Assembly (NCBI GenBank): GCA_965246805.1
Contig: CBDFFO010000003.1
Coordinates: 648,346-712,345 of the forward strand
Reading direction: 5' to 3'
Source: Schlegelella_A sp965246805
GTDB taxonomy: Bacteria; Pseudomonadota; Gammaproteobacteria; Burkholderiales; Burkholderiaceae_C
Length of the DNA stretch: 64,000 bases
Under the pieces are notes generated by a model. That model worked only from the letters and a program-made list of their open reading frames with translations, had not been told where the DNA came from and did not search any database. Position 1 is the stretch's first letter. Every line of letters begins with the position of its first letter. Positions 36,036-44,607 of this stretch are shown one piece after another. Both the position numbers and the translations under genes were made by a program.

Positions 36036-38921
36036 ATGCTGCAATCCTCGCTGCTCACTCCTTTGAACCCTTCCGCGGCGCGTTCGACGCTGACGCCCGC
36101 ACTGGCCGACGCGTCGGGCGCGCGCGCCGACTTCAGCCGCTTCGTGCAGCGCGTCCGCCGCCGTTACCCGGCCGAGCTCGGCCTACTCGCGCCGGGCCTG
36201 CCGCTGCACGACGAGATCGGCGCCCTCATCGCGCAACTGCGTGCCGACGGCCGCGCGCTGCCGAGCGCGTTGCGCGTGGCACGCCACCTGGTGCTCGAAC
36301 GACTGGCGGTGCTCGATGTCGAGCAGGCCGCGCCAATGGAGGACGTGACACGCTCGATGTCGGCGCTCGCCGAGGTCGCGCTCGACCTCGCGCTCGCGGC
36401 CGCGTTCGCAGCAGAAGACGCGAGGTGCGGCGTGCCGCGCAACGCGCGCGGCGAACGCATCGAATTCTGGGTCGTCGGCATGGGCAAGCTCGGCGGCCGC
36501 GAACTGAACGTGTCGTCCGACATCGACCTCGTCTACGTCTACGAAGAAGACGGCGTGACCGATAGCGTCGCGACCGGCGATCGGGCCGGCGTCAATGCCT
36601 GCACCGCGCACGAATACTTTTCGCAGGTCGCGAAAAGCCTGTTCACGCTGATCGGCGAAACGACCGACGACGGCTTCGTGTTCCGTGTCGACCTCGCGCT
36701 GCGCCCGAACGGCAAGTCGGGCCCGCCGGTCACCAGCCTCGCGATGCTGGAGGAATACCTGCAGGCGTACGGGCGCGAATGGGAGCGCTTCGCGTGGCTG
36801 AAAAGCCGGGTCGTCGCACCGCGGGCGAGCGTCGCCGATGGCCGCGCGCTCGCGCTGCGCAGCCTCGTCACGTCGTTCGTGTACCGACGCTTCCTCGACT
36901 ACGGCGTATTCGAGGCGCTGCGCCAGTTGCACGGCAAGGTGCGCGACGCGGCCCAGCGTCGCGCGGCCGGACGGCCCGAGCGCGCCAACGACGTGAAGCT
37001 CTCGCGCGGCGGCATTCGCGAGATCGAGTTCATCGTCCAGCTGATGCTGATCGTGCGCGGTGGCCATTTTCCCGAGATCCGTACGCGCTCGACATTGAAG
37101 GGGCTGGACCGACTGACCGCCGGCGGCATGATGAAGCCCGCGACGGCCGCGCGACTCGCCGATGCCTACCTGCTGCTGCGGCGCACCGAGCATCGGATCC
37201 AGTTCCTCGACGACCAGCAGACCCACCTGCTGCCGACCAACGACGCCGATCTCGAATGGATCGCGCAAAGCCTCGGCTTCACCGGCAGCAACAACACCGG
37301 CGAGTTGATCGACGTGCTCGGCGTCGCCCGTGAAGCGGCGGCGGTGGAGTTCGATGCGCTGTTGAACGACGGCCGCCCGGCCGGGGGCGCCGCCTGCAAA
37401 AGCTGCGGCCCACTGCCGCGCGCCGTCGATGACGACGCCTTCCTCGCGACGCTCGCGCCCGAATTCGCGGCGAAGGTGAAGCCGCTGTGCGAGCAGCCCC
37501 GGGTGCGCCTGCTGCGCGACGAGAGCAAGGTGCGCCTCGCTCGGCTCGTGACGCGCGCCTCGCAGGCCGCGACCGAAGGCCGCTGCACGCTGCCCGCCGC
37601 GCTGCTGTTCATCGACTGGCTCGAGCCGTTGCTCAGGCGTGAAAGCTATCTCGCGCTGCTCGCCGAACGCCCCGAAGTACAGAGCCGCCTGATGCGCCTG
37701 CTCGGCCTGGCACGTTGGCCGATGCGCTACCTGATGCAGCACCCCGGCGTGATCGACGAGCTCGCCGACCAGCGGCTGCTGCACAGCCGCTTCGACGCTG
37801 CCGCCTACGCACGCGAACTGCATGAACGCCATGCCGCCTGGGAGCGTTCCGGGCAGGCCAACGAAGAGCTGCTGCTCGACACCTTGCGGCGCGCGCACCA
37901 CGCCGAGGTGTTCCGCACGCTGGTGCGCGACGTCGAGGGCCACATCACGGTCGATCAGGTCGGCGACGACCTCTCCGCACTCGCCGACGCCACGCTCGAC
38001 TGCGCGCTCGCGTGGGCCTGGCAGCACATGAAGCACGCGCACCGCACCCACCCGCACCTCGCCGTGATCGCCTACGGCAAGCTCGGCGGCAAGGAACTCG
38101 GCTACGGCAGCGACCTCGATCTGGTCTTCGTGTACGACGACGAAGACGGCGGCTCGACCGGGTTCTCATCGTTCGATCCATCGACGTTCGACGCCACCAC
38201 CCTCACGCCTCGCGAGGCGCCCGAGCCACGCGACTTCGAGCGCGCGGGCGAGATCTACGCCGCTTACGTGCGCAAGCTCATCGGCTGGCTCACGATGCGC
38301 ACCGCCGCCGGCGAGTTGTTCGACATCGACACGGCACTGCGCCCGAACGGCAGCTCGGGGCTGCTGGTCACGTCGATCGGCGCGTTCGAGCGCTACCAGT
38401 CGGGCCGCGGCAGCAACACCGCGTGGACATGGGAGCACCAGGCCCTCACCCGCGCGCGCTGGTGCGCCGGGCTCGAGACGTTGGCGCCGCGCATCGAGGC
38501 GGTCCGGCGCACCGTGCTCAGCGCGCCGCGCGACGCCGTCGCGCTGCGCCGCGAGGTCGAGGCCATGCGTGCCAAGGTGCGGCAGGCGCATCCGGTGAAA
38601 GATGGTCGCTTCGACCTGAAGCACAGCGAAGGCGCGATGATCGATGTCGAGTTCGCGGTGCAGTTCTTGGTGCTCTCGCAAAGCCGGCAACACCCGGAAC
38701 TGCTCGACGACGTCGGCAACATCGCGTTGTTGCAACGCGCCGAAGCGGCGGGCCTGCTGCCGGTCGGCGTCGGCCCGCGCGCCGCTGGCGCCTATCGCGA
38801 ATTGCGGCGAGCCCAGCACCGTGCGCGGCTCGACGAGCAACCGACGCAGGTCGAACCGGCGTCGATGGCGAACGAGAAGGCTGCCGTGCTCGCGCTGTGG
38901 CACGCCGTGTTCCCCGCCTGA
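36036..38921 (+). CDS. glnE: Bifunctional glutamine-synthetase adenylyltransferase/deadenylyltransferase
   Basis: 961 residues from the ATG at 36036; the frame extends to 35946, but MLQSSLL is the more likely start. It has two nucleotidyltransferase domains: the N-terminal deadenylylase with GMGKLGGRELNVSSDIDLVYVY and the C-terminal adenylylase with AYGKLGGKELGYGSDLDLVFVYDDE. Both retain the Gly-Gly and SDxDL metal-binding residues. RGGIREIEFIVQLM and EGAMIDVEFAVQFLVL are the two GlnE helical-domain motifs. It controls glutamine synthetase activity in response to PII. Co-directional with the rhombosortase-like gene. Confidence 0.95.
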   Translation: MLQSSLLTPLNPSAARSTLTPALADASGARADFSRFVQRVRRRYPAELGLLAPGLPLHDEIGALIAQLRADGRALPSALRVARHLVLERLAVLDVEQAAPMEDVTRSMSALAEVALDLALAAAFAAEDARCGVPRNARGERIEFWVVGMGKLGGRELNVSSDIDLVYVYEEDGVTDSVATGDRAGVNACTAHEYFSQVAKSLFTLIGETTDDGFVFRVDLALRPNGKSGPPVTSLAMLEEYLQAYGREWERFAWLKSRVVAPRASVADGRALALRSLVTSFVYRRFLDYGVFEALRQLHGKVRDAAQRRAAGRPERANDVKLSRGGIREIEFIVQLMLIVRGGHFPEIRTRSTLKGLDRLTAGGMMKPATAARLADAYLLLRRTEHRIQFLDDQQTHLLPTNDADLEWIAQSLGFTGSNNTGELIDVLGVAREAAAVEFDALLNDGRPAGGAACKSCGPLPRAVDDDAFLATLAPEFAAKVKPLCEQPRVRLLRDESKVRLARLVTRASQAATEGRCTLPAALLFIDWLEPLLRRESYLALLAERPEVQSRLMRLLGLARWPMRYLMQHPGVIDELADQRLLHSRFDAAAYARELHERHAAWERSGQANEELLLDTLRRAHHAEVFRTLVRDVEGHITVDQVGDDLSALADATLDCALAWAWQHMKHAHRTHPHLAVIAYGKLGGKELGYGSDLDLVFVYDDEDGGSTGFSSFDPSTFDATTLTPREAPEPRDFERAGEIYAAYVRKLIGWLTMRTAAGELFDIDTALRPNGSSGLLVTSIGAFERYQSGRGSNTAWTWEHQALTRARWCAGLETLAPRIEAVRRTVLSAPRDAVALRREVEAMRAKVRQAHPVKDGRFDLKHSEGAMIDVEFAVQFLVLSQSRQHPELLDDVGNIALLQRAEAAGLLPVGVGPRAAGAYRELRRAQHRARLDEQPTQVEPASMANEKAAVLALWHAVFPA

Positions 38922-38934
38922 CGTGCGGCGCGCG

Positions 38935-39567
38935 ATGCCAGCCGGAGGCCCGGAGTGGGTCGCGGTCGCTGCTCTGCTCGGGATCAGTTCGATCGTGCCG
39001 TACGCGGTCGCGATGCTGAAGCACCTGCCGCTCGGCGACATCCACCTCGACTGGCAACCGACCTTCGCATTCACCGAACCCTGGCGACTGTGGACCGCTG
39101 CGGCCGTTCACTTCAGCACGCAGCACCTCGTCGTCAACCTGATCGGCTCTGCCGTTGTCGCGGCTTTCGGCGTGCTCGCGCACGTGCCGCCGCGGCTGGC
39201 GATCGCCTGGTTGTTCGCGTGGCCGCTCACGCAACTCGGCCTGTTGCTGCGGCCCGACCTGCTGCACTACGGCGGTCTCTCCGGCGTGCTGCATGCGGGG
39301 GTCGCGATCGCGGCATTGCAGCTCATCGTCTTCGGTCGCGGACGGCCGCGTGCGATCGGCGCGGCCGTGATGCTCGGGCTCGTCGCCAAGGTGTTGATCG
39401 AGAAGCCGTGGGGCGACGCGGTTCGCGCGATGCCGTCGTGGGACATCGGCATCGCGCCGGTCGCCCATGCATGCGGGTTGGTGGCAGGGCTGGCCTGCGG
39501 CGGTGTCGCGATCGGGGCGGCGATGCTCTCGCAGAAGCGACGGCCCGCGCGCGCAGCCGCGCCATGA
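38935..39567 (+). CDS. Rhombosortase-like rhomboid intramembrane protease
   Basis: 210 residues from the ATG at 38935; an in-frame GTG at 38923 is possible. It has about six hydrophobic helices. Rhomboid-type motifs are HLVVNLIG in helix 2, the nucleophile Ser in HYGGLSGVLHAG, and a His in APVAHACGLVAGL near the C-terminus. The HYxGLSGVLH form matches rhombosortases, which cleave GlyGly-CTERM sorting signals on type II secretion substrates, better than GlpG. No GlyGly-CTERM substrate is seen in this window. Stop and eamA start overlap (ATGA at 39564). Confidence 0.75.
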   Translation: MPAGGPEWVAVAALLGISSIVPYAVAMLKHLPLGDIHLDWQPTFAFTEPWRLWTAAAVHFSTQHLVVNLIGSAVVAAFGVLAHVPPRLAIAWLFAWPLTQLGLLLRPDLLHYGGLSGVLHAGVAIAALQLIVFGRGRPRAIGAAVMLGLVAKVLIEKPWGDAVRAMPSWDIGIAPVAHACGLVAGLACGGVAIGAAMLSQKRRPARAAAP

Positions 39568-40487
39568 GGGCGCGCAAGCTTCGACTCGACGGCCTCGCGG
39601 TCGTCGCTATCGTCGTCTGCTGCGTGCTGTGGGGACTCAACCAGGTCGCCGCGAAGGCCGCGTTGGCCGAGGTCCCGGCACTCTGGCAGTTGGTCGCGCG
39701 CTCGGTCGGGGCGGGTCTGCTGGTGTTGCTGTGGGCGCGGTTTCGCGGCATCGCGATCTTCGAGCGCGACGGCACGCTCGCGGGCGGCCTGCTCGCGGGC
39801 GGCTGCTTCGCGATCGAGTTCGCCTGCATCTTTTTCGGTCTGCGCTACACGAGCGCTTCCCGCATGGTGGTGTTCATCTATGTGTCGCCGTTCATCGTCG
39901 CGCTCGGCATGCCGTTCATCGCGAAGGCCGAGCGCCTGAGCCGGTGGCAGGCGTTCGGCCTCGTGCTTGCGTTCGCGGGGGTCGCGTCGGCGTTCGCCGA
40001 AGGCTTCACGCACGCGAGCGCGGTGGCATCGCCTTCGACCTCGACGCCATGGATCGGCGACGCCCTCGGCCTCGCCGGCGGCATCTTCTGGGGCGCGACG
40101 ACCCTGGCGATCCGAGGCACGGCGCTCAGCCGCGCGGCAGCCGAGAAGACCCTGCTCTACCAGTTGCTCGTCTCGGGCTTGGTGCTGGGTATTGCGGCAC
40201 TCGTCACCGGCGTGCCGCTGCCGACGCAGCTCTCGACACTGGCCTGGGTCTCGCTCGCATTCCAGATCGTGATCGTCACGTTCGCGAGCTACCTCGTGTG
40301 GTTCTGGCTGCTGCGGAACTACCCGGCGACGCAGATTTCGGCGTTCACGCTGCTGACGCCGATCTTCGGCCTGATCTTCGGCGTGCTGCTGCTGCACGAA
40401 GCATTCACCGCGAGGCTTTTGGTTGCACTCGCGACGGTCGCGGTCGGCATCGTGCTCGTGAACCGGCAACGCGCGCTCCCGATGTGA
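39564..40487 (+). CDS. EamA/DMT-superfamily transporter
   Basis: 307 residues from the ATG at 39564 overlapping the previous stop. Ten predicted helices form two EamA repeats. The first contains VLWGLNQVAAKAAL and GLRYTSASRMVVFIYVSPFIVALGMPF; the second IFWGATTLAIRG and LRNYPATQISAFTLLTPIFGLIFGVLLLHE. The family exports amino acids, amines or other metabolites from the cytoplasm; the substrate is unknown. A Ser/Thr-rich linker (ASAVASPSTSTPW) joins the halves. Confidence 0.87.
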   Translation: MRARKLRLDGLAVVAIVVCCVLWGLNQVAAKAALAEVPALWQLVARSVGAGLLVLLWARFRGIAIFERDGTLAGGLLAGGCFAIEFACIFFGLRYTSASRMVVFIYVSPFIVALGMPFIAKAERLSRWQAFGLVLAFAGVASAFAEGFTHASAVASPSTSTPWIGDALGLAGGIFWGATTLAIRGTALSRAAAEKTLLYQLLVSGLVLGIAALVTGVPLPTQLSTLAWVSLAFQIVIVTFASYLVWFWLLRNYPATQISAFTLLTPIFGLIFGVLLLHEAFTARLLVALATVAVGIVLVNRQRALPM

Positions 40488-40508
40488 CGTGCGTCGAGCA
40501 GAGGGGGT

Positions 40509-40979
40509 TCAGCTGCGAATGCGGTCGACCAGTGCCGTCGTCGAGAAGCCGGCGCTGAACGCGAGTGCACGCGCGTCTCCTCCCCAGCTTCGCACGAGAC
40601 GCGTTTCGGCCAGGGTCTCGATGTCGTAGTCGCCGCCCTTCACGTAGAGCTGCGGCCTCGCCAGTTCGAGCAACGCGAGCGGCGTGGCTTCGTCGAACAG
40701 CGTCACCAGGGTCACGCTCTCGAGCGCGGCGAGCACGGCCGCGCGATCGGCGTCGCGATTGAGAGGGCGATCGGGTCCCTTGTTTAGCCGCTTCGCCGAC
40801 ACGTCGCTGTTGAGGCCGACGACCAGGCTGGCGCCGAGCGCGCGGGCTTCGGCAAGGTAGGCGACGTGACCGCGATGCAGGATGTCGAACACGCCGTTCG
40901 TAAAGACCACCGGCGTCGGCAACGCCGCGATGCGCGCGCCAAGTTGTGCGCGGCTGCAGATCTTGTCGAGAAACGCCAT
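40509..40979 (-). CDS. rfaE2: D-glycero-beta-D-manno-heptose 1-phosphate adenylyltransferase
   Basis: 156 residues from the ATG at 40979 (MAFLDKICSRAQL); the frame extends to 41084 inside the upstream gene's end but without family similarity. It has the nucleotidyltransferase motif VFTNGVFDILHRGHVAYL with HxGH, then NSDVSAKRLNKGPDRPLN, and LYVKGGDYDIETLAE. It corresponds to the C-terminal half of HldE; the kinase half is a separate gene elsewhere, as is usual in betaproteobacteria. Makes ADP-heptose for LPS inner core. Confidence 0.92.
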   Translation of the reverse strand: MAFLDKICSRAQLGARIAALPTPVVFTNGVFDILHRGHVAYLAEARALGASLVVGLNSDVSAKRLNKGPDRPLNRDADRAAVLAALESVTLVTLFDEATPLALLELARPQLYVKGGDYDIETLAETRLVRSWGGDARALAFSAGFSTTALVDRIRS

Positions 40980-41019
40980 CGCCGACCGGGCCGACTTCAC
41001 GCCCGACCCGCCACTCGCC

Positions 41020-41907
41020 TCACGCCGGCGCGGGCCCCGCGGACACCAAGCCGGCAGCCGCGGCCGCGGCCGCGGCCGCGACACGGGCTGTCGTCTCCTT
41101 GCGATAGCGGTTCAAGTCCTGCACGGTCTTGAAGCTGCATTCGAGCAGCAGGCTCATGTTGTGCAGGATGCGGTCGACGACCTTCGTTTCCCACACCGCG
41201 TCGAACTGGATCTGCCGATCGAGCCAGGCTTCGAGCCACTCGGGGTTTGGCAAGCGGCTCTGCACCGTGTCGCGCGGGAACAGCGAGACGTTCACGTGAA
41301 GGTTGGTCGGGTGCAGCGCCTGCGCGGTCCGGCGTGCGCTCGCCATCAGCACGCCGACCTTCGCGAACGCGGCACGCGCTTCGTCGCCGAAGACCTGCAG
41401 CGCGCGCTTCATGTACCGCAGGTAAGCGCCGCCGTGACGCGCCTCGTCGCGCGCGAGCGTTTCGTAGATGGCCTTGATGACCGGTTCGCCGTGCCATTCG
41501 GCCGCGCGCCGGTACCAGTGGTTCAGGCGAATCTCGCCGCAGAAATGCAGCATCAGCGTCTCGAGCGCCGGCGCGGGGTCGAATTCGAAGCGCACCTCGT
41601 GGAGTTCCGCTTCGGTCGGCACCAGATCGGGCCGGAAGCGGCGCAGGTATTCCATCAGCACCAGCGAGTGCTTCTGCTCTTCGAAGAACCACACGCTGAT
41701 GAAGGCGCTGAAGTCGCTGTCGGCGCGGTTGTCGCGCAGGAACATCTCGGTTGCCGGCAACGCCGCCCACTCGGTAATGGCGTTCATCTTGATGGTCTGC
41801 GCCTGCTCCTCACTGAGAAGGCGGGCGTCGTACTGGTCCCACGGGATGTCGTGGTCCATGTTCCAGCGCACCGCTTCCAGCTGTTTGAAAAGTTCGGGAT
41901 AGATCAT
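41020..41907 (-). CDS. Ferritin-like di-iron protein, acyl-ACP-desaturase-like
   Basis: 295 residues, helical, no signal peptide. It has two di-iron motifs: EEQKH in SVWFFEEQKHSLVLMEYLRR (near residue 75) and DEARHGGAYL (near 154), with further Glu in TEWAALPATE and HFCGEIRLN. This spacing fits the type 2 fatty-acid-desaturase / ferritin-like group of O2-activating carboxylate-bridged enzymes. The C-terminus carries a run of about ten Ala from a GCGGCC-type repeat at 41055-41080. It is divergent to the lipid-modification operon at 42301, so a role in oxidising fatty-acyl chains is a tempting inference. Substrate unproven. Confidence 0.72.
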   Translation of the reverse strand: MIYPELFKQLEAVRWNMDHDIPWDQYDARLLSEEQAQTIKMNAITEWAALPATEMFLRDNRADSDFSAFISVWFFEEQKHSLVLMEYLRRFRPDLVPTEAELHEVRFEFDPAPALETLMLHFCGEIRLNHWYRRAAEWHGEPVIKAIYETLARDEARHGGAYLRYMKRALQVFGDEARAAFAKVGVLMASARRTAQALHPTNLHVNVSLFPRDTVQSRLPNPEWLEAWLDRQIQFDAVWETKVVDRILHNMSLLLECSFKTVQDLNRYRKETTARVAAAAAAAAAGLVSAGPAPA

Positions 41908-42300
41908 CGACGAGGTCTCTAGAGGCGGCGTGACAGTTTAGTCGCAGCGTGCGAGGGTACCCGGCGGACTACGTTCAAGCGCTCCGGTTGGATTCAAACG
42001 GCAGCGGGGCGCAAGGGTTCTGCGGCGGGTTCGTCCAACCCGCGGCGAGTGGGTACATTTGGAACGCCAGTCTACGTGGCGGTCTAGTCTTGTGGTCGAA
42101 CCGGGTGTCAATCGAATCGTGATCGAGTTACGGAACAAATTGAATCCGGCCTTGTCGAACCTGCCTTCGTTGCGGAGTCAGCTCGGATCTCGACCTGAAA
42201 TCCGTGCGGGCGGTTACTCCTCCCCTGTCTCTCCCTCGTTCCCGCACGGGCGCTCCGCAACGTTTTTATTTCCGGCTGCCGGCGTGCCGTCGCACGCCTC
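41908..42300. other. Divergent intergenic region, no gene seen
   Basis: 393 bp between the di-iron protein gene and the FAD-oxidoreductase gene. Base composition is slightly less GC-rich than the genes. No gene, tRNA or clear hairpin was found. It must hold the promoters of both divergent units. A TGATCG near 42120 faintly recalls the -35 element of ECF-type sigma promoters, but no matching -10 was convincing. Confidence 0.5.
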
Positions 42301-43656
42301 GTGACGGCGCCTGCGCGCCGCGTGGCGGTGATTGGTTCGGGCATGGCGGGATTGGCCGCGGCGCACGGCCTGTCGCCGCACGTCGCCGTCACGCTGTTCG
42401 AGGCCGACGCGCGCTTCGGCGGCCACACCCACACCGTCGACGTGACGCTGGACGGTCTCACGCACGGCGTCGACACCGGGTTCCTGGTGTTCAACGAGCG
42501 CACCTACCCGCGTCTCATCGCGCTCTTCGCGCGGCTCGGTGTCGATGTCGCGGCGTCGGAGATGTCGTTTTCGGTGCAGGCCAGGGGCGACGCCGTCGAA
42601 TGGAGCGGCCACGACCTCGCTGCGGTGTTCGCGCAGAAGCGCAACCTGCTGCGGCCGCGCTTCTGGCAAATGCTGGTCGATGTCCTCCGCTTCAACCGGT
42701 TGGCGACGGCCTTGGCCCGCACGCTGCCCGCTCCGGCAACGGACGACGCGAGCACAACATGCAATTTCGGCGAGGCCGGCGAGACCGGCGACGTGTTCGA
42801 TGAGACCACCGCGCAGTTCCTCGATCGCTACGGCTTTTCGAACGCGTTCCGCGAGTGGTACCTGCTGCCGATGATCGGCTGCATCTGGTCGTGCCCGACC
42901 GAACAGATGCTCCGGTTCCCGATCGCAACGCTGGTCCGCTTCTGCGACAACCACGGTCTGCTGCAGGTGGCCGACCGGCCCGCCTGGTTCACCGTGCGTG
43001 GCGGCGCGCGAAATTACGTCGCGAAGATGCTGGCATCAATCGGCGATGCGCGGCTCTCCACGCCGGTGCGGCAAGTCGCGCGGCATCGGGGTGGTGGCGT
43101 CGACGTGATCACCGCCGGTGGCACCGAACGGTTCGACGCCGCGATCCTCGCCTGTCACAGCGACCAGTCCCTGCGCCTGCTCGCCGCGCCGAGCGAGGCC
43201 GAGCAACGCGTGCTGGGCGCGATCCGTTACCAATCGAACCGCGCACTGCTGCACACCGACGTCGCAATGCTGCCCTCGCGCCCACGCGCATGGGCGGCAT
43301 GGAACTACGAGCGCGCCGAAGTCGAGTCGCGCGAGCACGCGTCGGTGTGCCTGCACTACCTCATCAACCGCCTGCAGCCGCTGCCGTTCACGACGCCGGT
43401 CATCGTGTCGCTGAATCCGGTGCGCGAGCCCGACCCGGCGCGCGTGCTGGCCGACATCGAATACGCGCACCCGGTTTTCGATCGCGCGGCAGTGACGGCG
43501 CAATCGCGGCTCGGCGCGCTGCAAGGCCAGCGCGACACGTGGTTCTGCGGCGCATGGACCCGATACGGCTTTCACGAAGACGCGCTGATGTCGGGCGAAG
43601 CGGTCGCCGCGGCGGTGCTTTCCCGGCTTGATCAGACCCGCCAGGCGGTGGCGTGA
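42301..43656 (+). CDS. FAD-dependent oxidoreductase of the lipid-modification operon
   Basis: 451 residues from a GTG at 42301. The dinucleotide motif is AVIGSGMAGLAAAHGL, followed by LFEADARFGGHTHTVDV, with NERTYPRLIALFARLGV and AAWNYERAEVESREHASVCLHYLINRLQPLP later. The last two segments are characteristic of the amine-oxidase-like proteins found beside DUF1365 and cyclopropane-synthase-like genes. In Rhodobacter sphaeroides a similar gene set is under RpoE/ChrR control and has been connected to furan or methylated fatty acids; transfer of that role here is an inference. Overlaps the next gene (GTGA at 43653). Confidence 0.85.
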   Translation: MTAPARRVAVIGSGMAGLAAAHGLSPHVAVTLFEADARFGGHTHTVDVTLDGLTHGVDTGFLVFNERTYPRLIALFARLGVDVAASEMSFSVQARGDAVEWSGHDLAAVFAQKRNLLRPRFWQMLVDVLRFNRLATALARTLPAPATDDASTTCNFGEAGETGDVFDETTAQFLDRYGFSNAFREWYLLPMIGCIWSCPTEQMLRFPIATLVRFCDNHGLLQVADRPAWFTVRGGARNYVAKMLASIGDARLSTPVRQVARHRGGGVDVITAGGTERFDAAILACHSDQSLRLLAAPSEAEQRVLGAIRYQSNRALLHTDVAMLPSRPRAWAAWNYERAEVESREHASVCLHYLINRLQPLPFTTPVIVSLNPVREPDPARVLADIEYAHPVFDRAAVTAQSRLGALQGQRDTWFCGAWTRYGFHEDALMSGEAVAAAVLSRLDQTRQAVA

Positions 43657-44561
43657 TCGAGGCGCCCGACCGGCACCGCCCGGGTTGCACCGCGAGGGTA
43701 GCCGACGCAGACCTCGGCTCGGCGCCGGACCTGCCCGCGCCGATGCTCGGCCGCGGCCTGGTGCGCCACGCCCGCATGCGCCCGGTGGCGCATCGCTTTG
43801 CCTATCCCACCTACTTTCTGATGCTGCCGATGCGCCGCCTCGAACGCACGCCGTCGCGCGCGTTGCCGCGCAACCGCTTCGGCCTCATCAGCTTTCACGA
43901 CCGCGATCATGGCGACGGCCGCGCCTCGAGCCTGGGCTGGCTCGACGACGTGCTGGCGAGCGAAGGCGTGACCGACGCCGATGGCGAAGCGTGGCTGCAG
44001 TGCTACCCGCGCGTGCTCGGCTACGCCTTCAAGCCGGTGAACTTCTGGTACTGCGAACGCCGCGACCGCTCGCTCGCGGCCGTGGTCGTGGAGGTCAACA
44101 ACACCTTCGGCGAGCGCCACTGCTACCTGCTTCGCGGGCCCGCGCTCGGCTACGGTCGCGAGCTGCGCGCAGAAAAGGTCTTTCACGTGTCGCCGTTCTG
44201 CGACGTGGCGGGCGACTACCGCTTTCGTTTCATGCGCACCGGCGTGCATCCGGGCGCGGCTGCCCTGCGTAGTTCCGAGCACATGGAGGCGACCGCGGCA
44301 CGGCAGAATCAGAGCGCTCCGGCGCCACGCTGCGTGGCGCGCATCGATCACCACGACGTCGGCGGGTTGTTGATCGCCACCAGCGTGTCGGGCACGCTGG
44401 AGCCGCTCACCCGCCAGTCGTTGCGCTCGGCCTTCTTCGGCATGCCGATGATGACCTTCGGCGTCATCGCTCGGATCCACTGGCAGGCGTTGCAGCTGTG
44501 GATGAAGCGGGTGCCGTTCTTTCGCAAGCCCACCCCGCCGCCGTCGTTCGTGAGCCATTGA
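43653..44561 (+). CDS. DUF1365 protein
   Basis: 302 residues from a GTG at 43653 overlapping the preceding stop. Family features: RGLVRHARMRPVAHRFAYPTYFLMLPM, NRFGLISFHDRDHGDG, YPRVLGYAFKPVNFWYCERRDRSLAAVVVEVNNTFGERHCYLL and KVFHVSPFCDVAGDYRFRF. The biochemical activity of DUF1365 is unknown; it co-occurs almost always with the FAD oxidoreductase and the methyltransferase flanking it here. No signal peptide; probably cytoplasmic or peripheral to the membrane. Confidence 0.87.
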   Translation: MIEAPDRHRPGCTARVADADLGSAPDLPAPMLGRGLVRHARMRPVAHRFAYPTYFLMLPMRRLERTPSRALPRNRFGLISFHDRDHGDGRASSLGWLDDVLASEGVTDADGEAWLQCYPRVLGYAFKPVNFWYCERRDRSLAAVVVEVNNTFGERHCYLLRGPALGYGRELRAEKVFHVSPFCDVAGDYRFRFMRTGVHPGAAALRSSEHMEATAARQNQSAPAPRCVARIDHHDVGGLLIATSVSGTLEPLTRQSLRSAFFGMPMMTFGVIARIHWQALQLWMKRVPFFRKPTPPPSFVSH

Positions 44562-44607
44562 TCGCGAAGCCCGTCGTTTTCCCTCGCCAGCCTTCAACGC
44601 ACCGTCC

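Noticed and set aside
42110..42150. ECF (RpoE/ChrR-type) promoter before the lipid operon
   Set aside because: Only a TGATCG resembling the -35 was found; no convincing -10 at the proper distance, so it is not listed as a feature.
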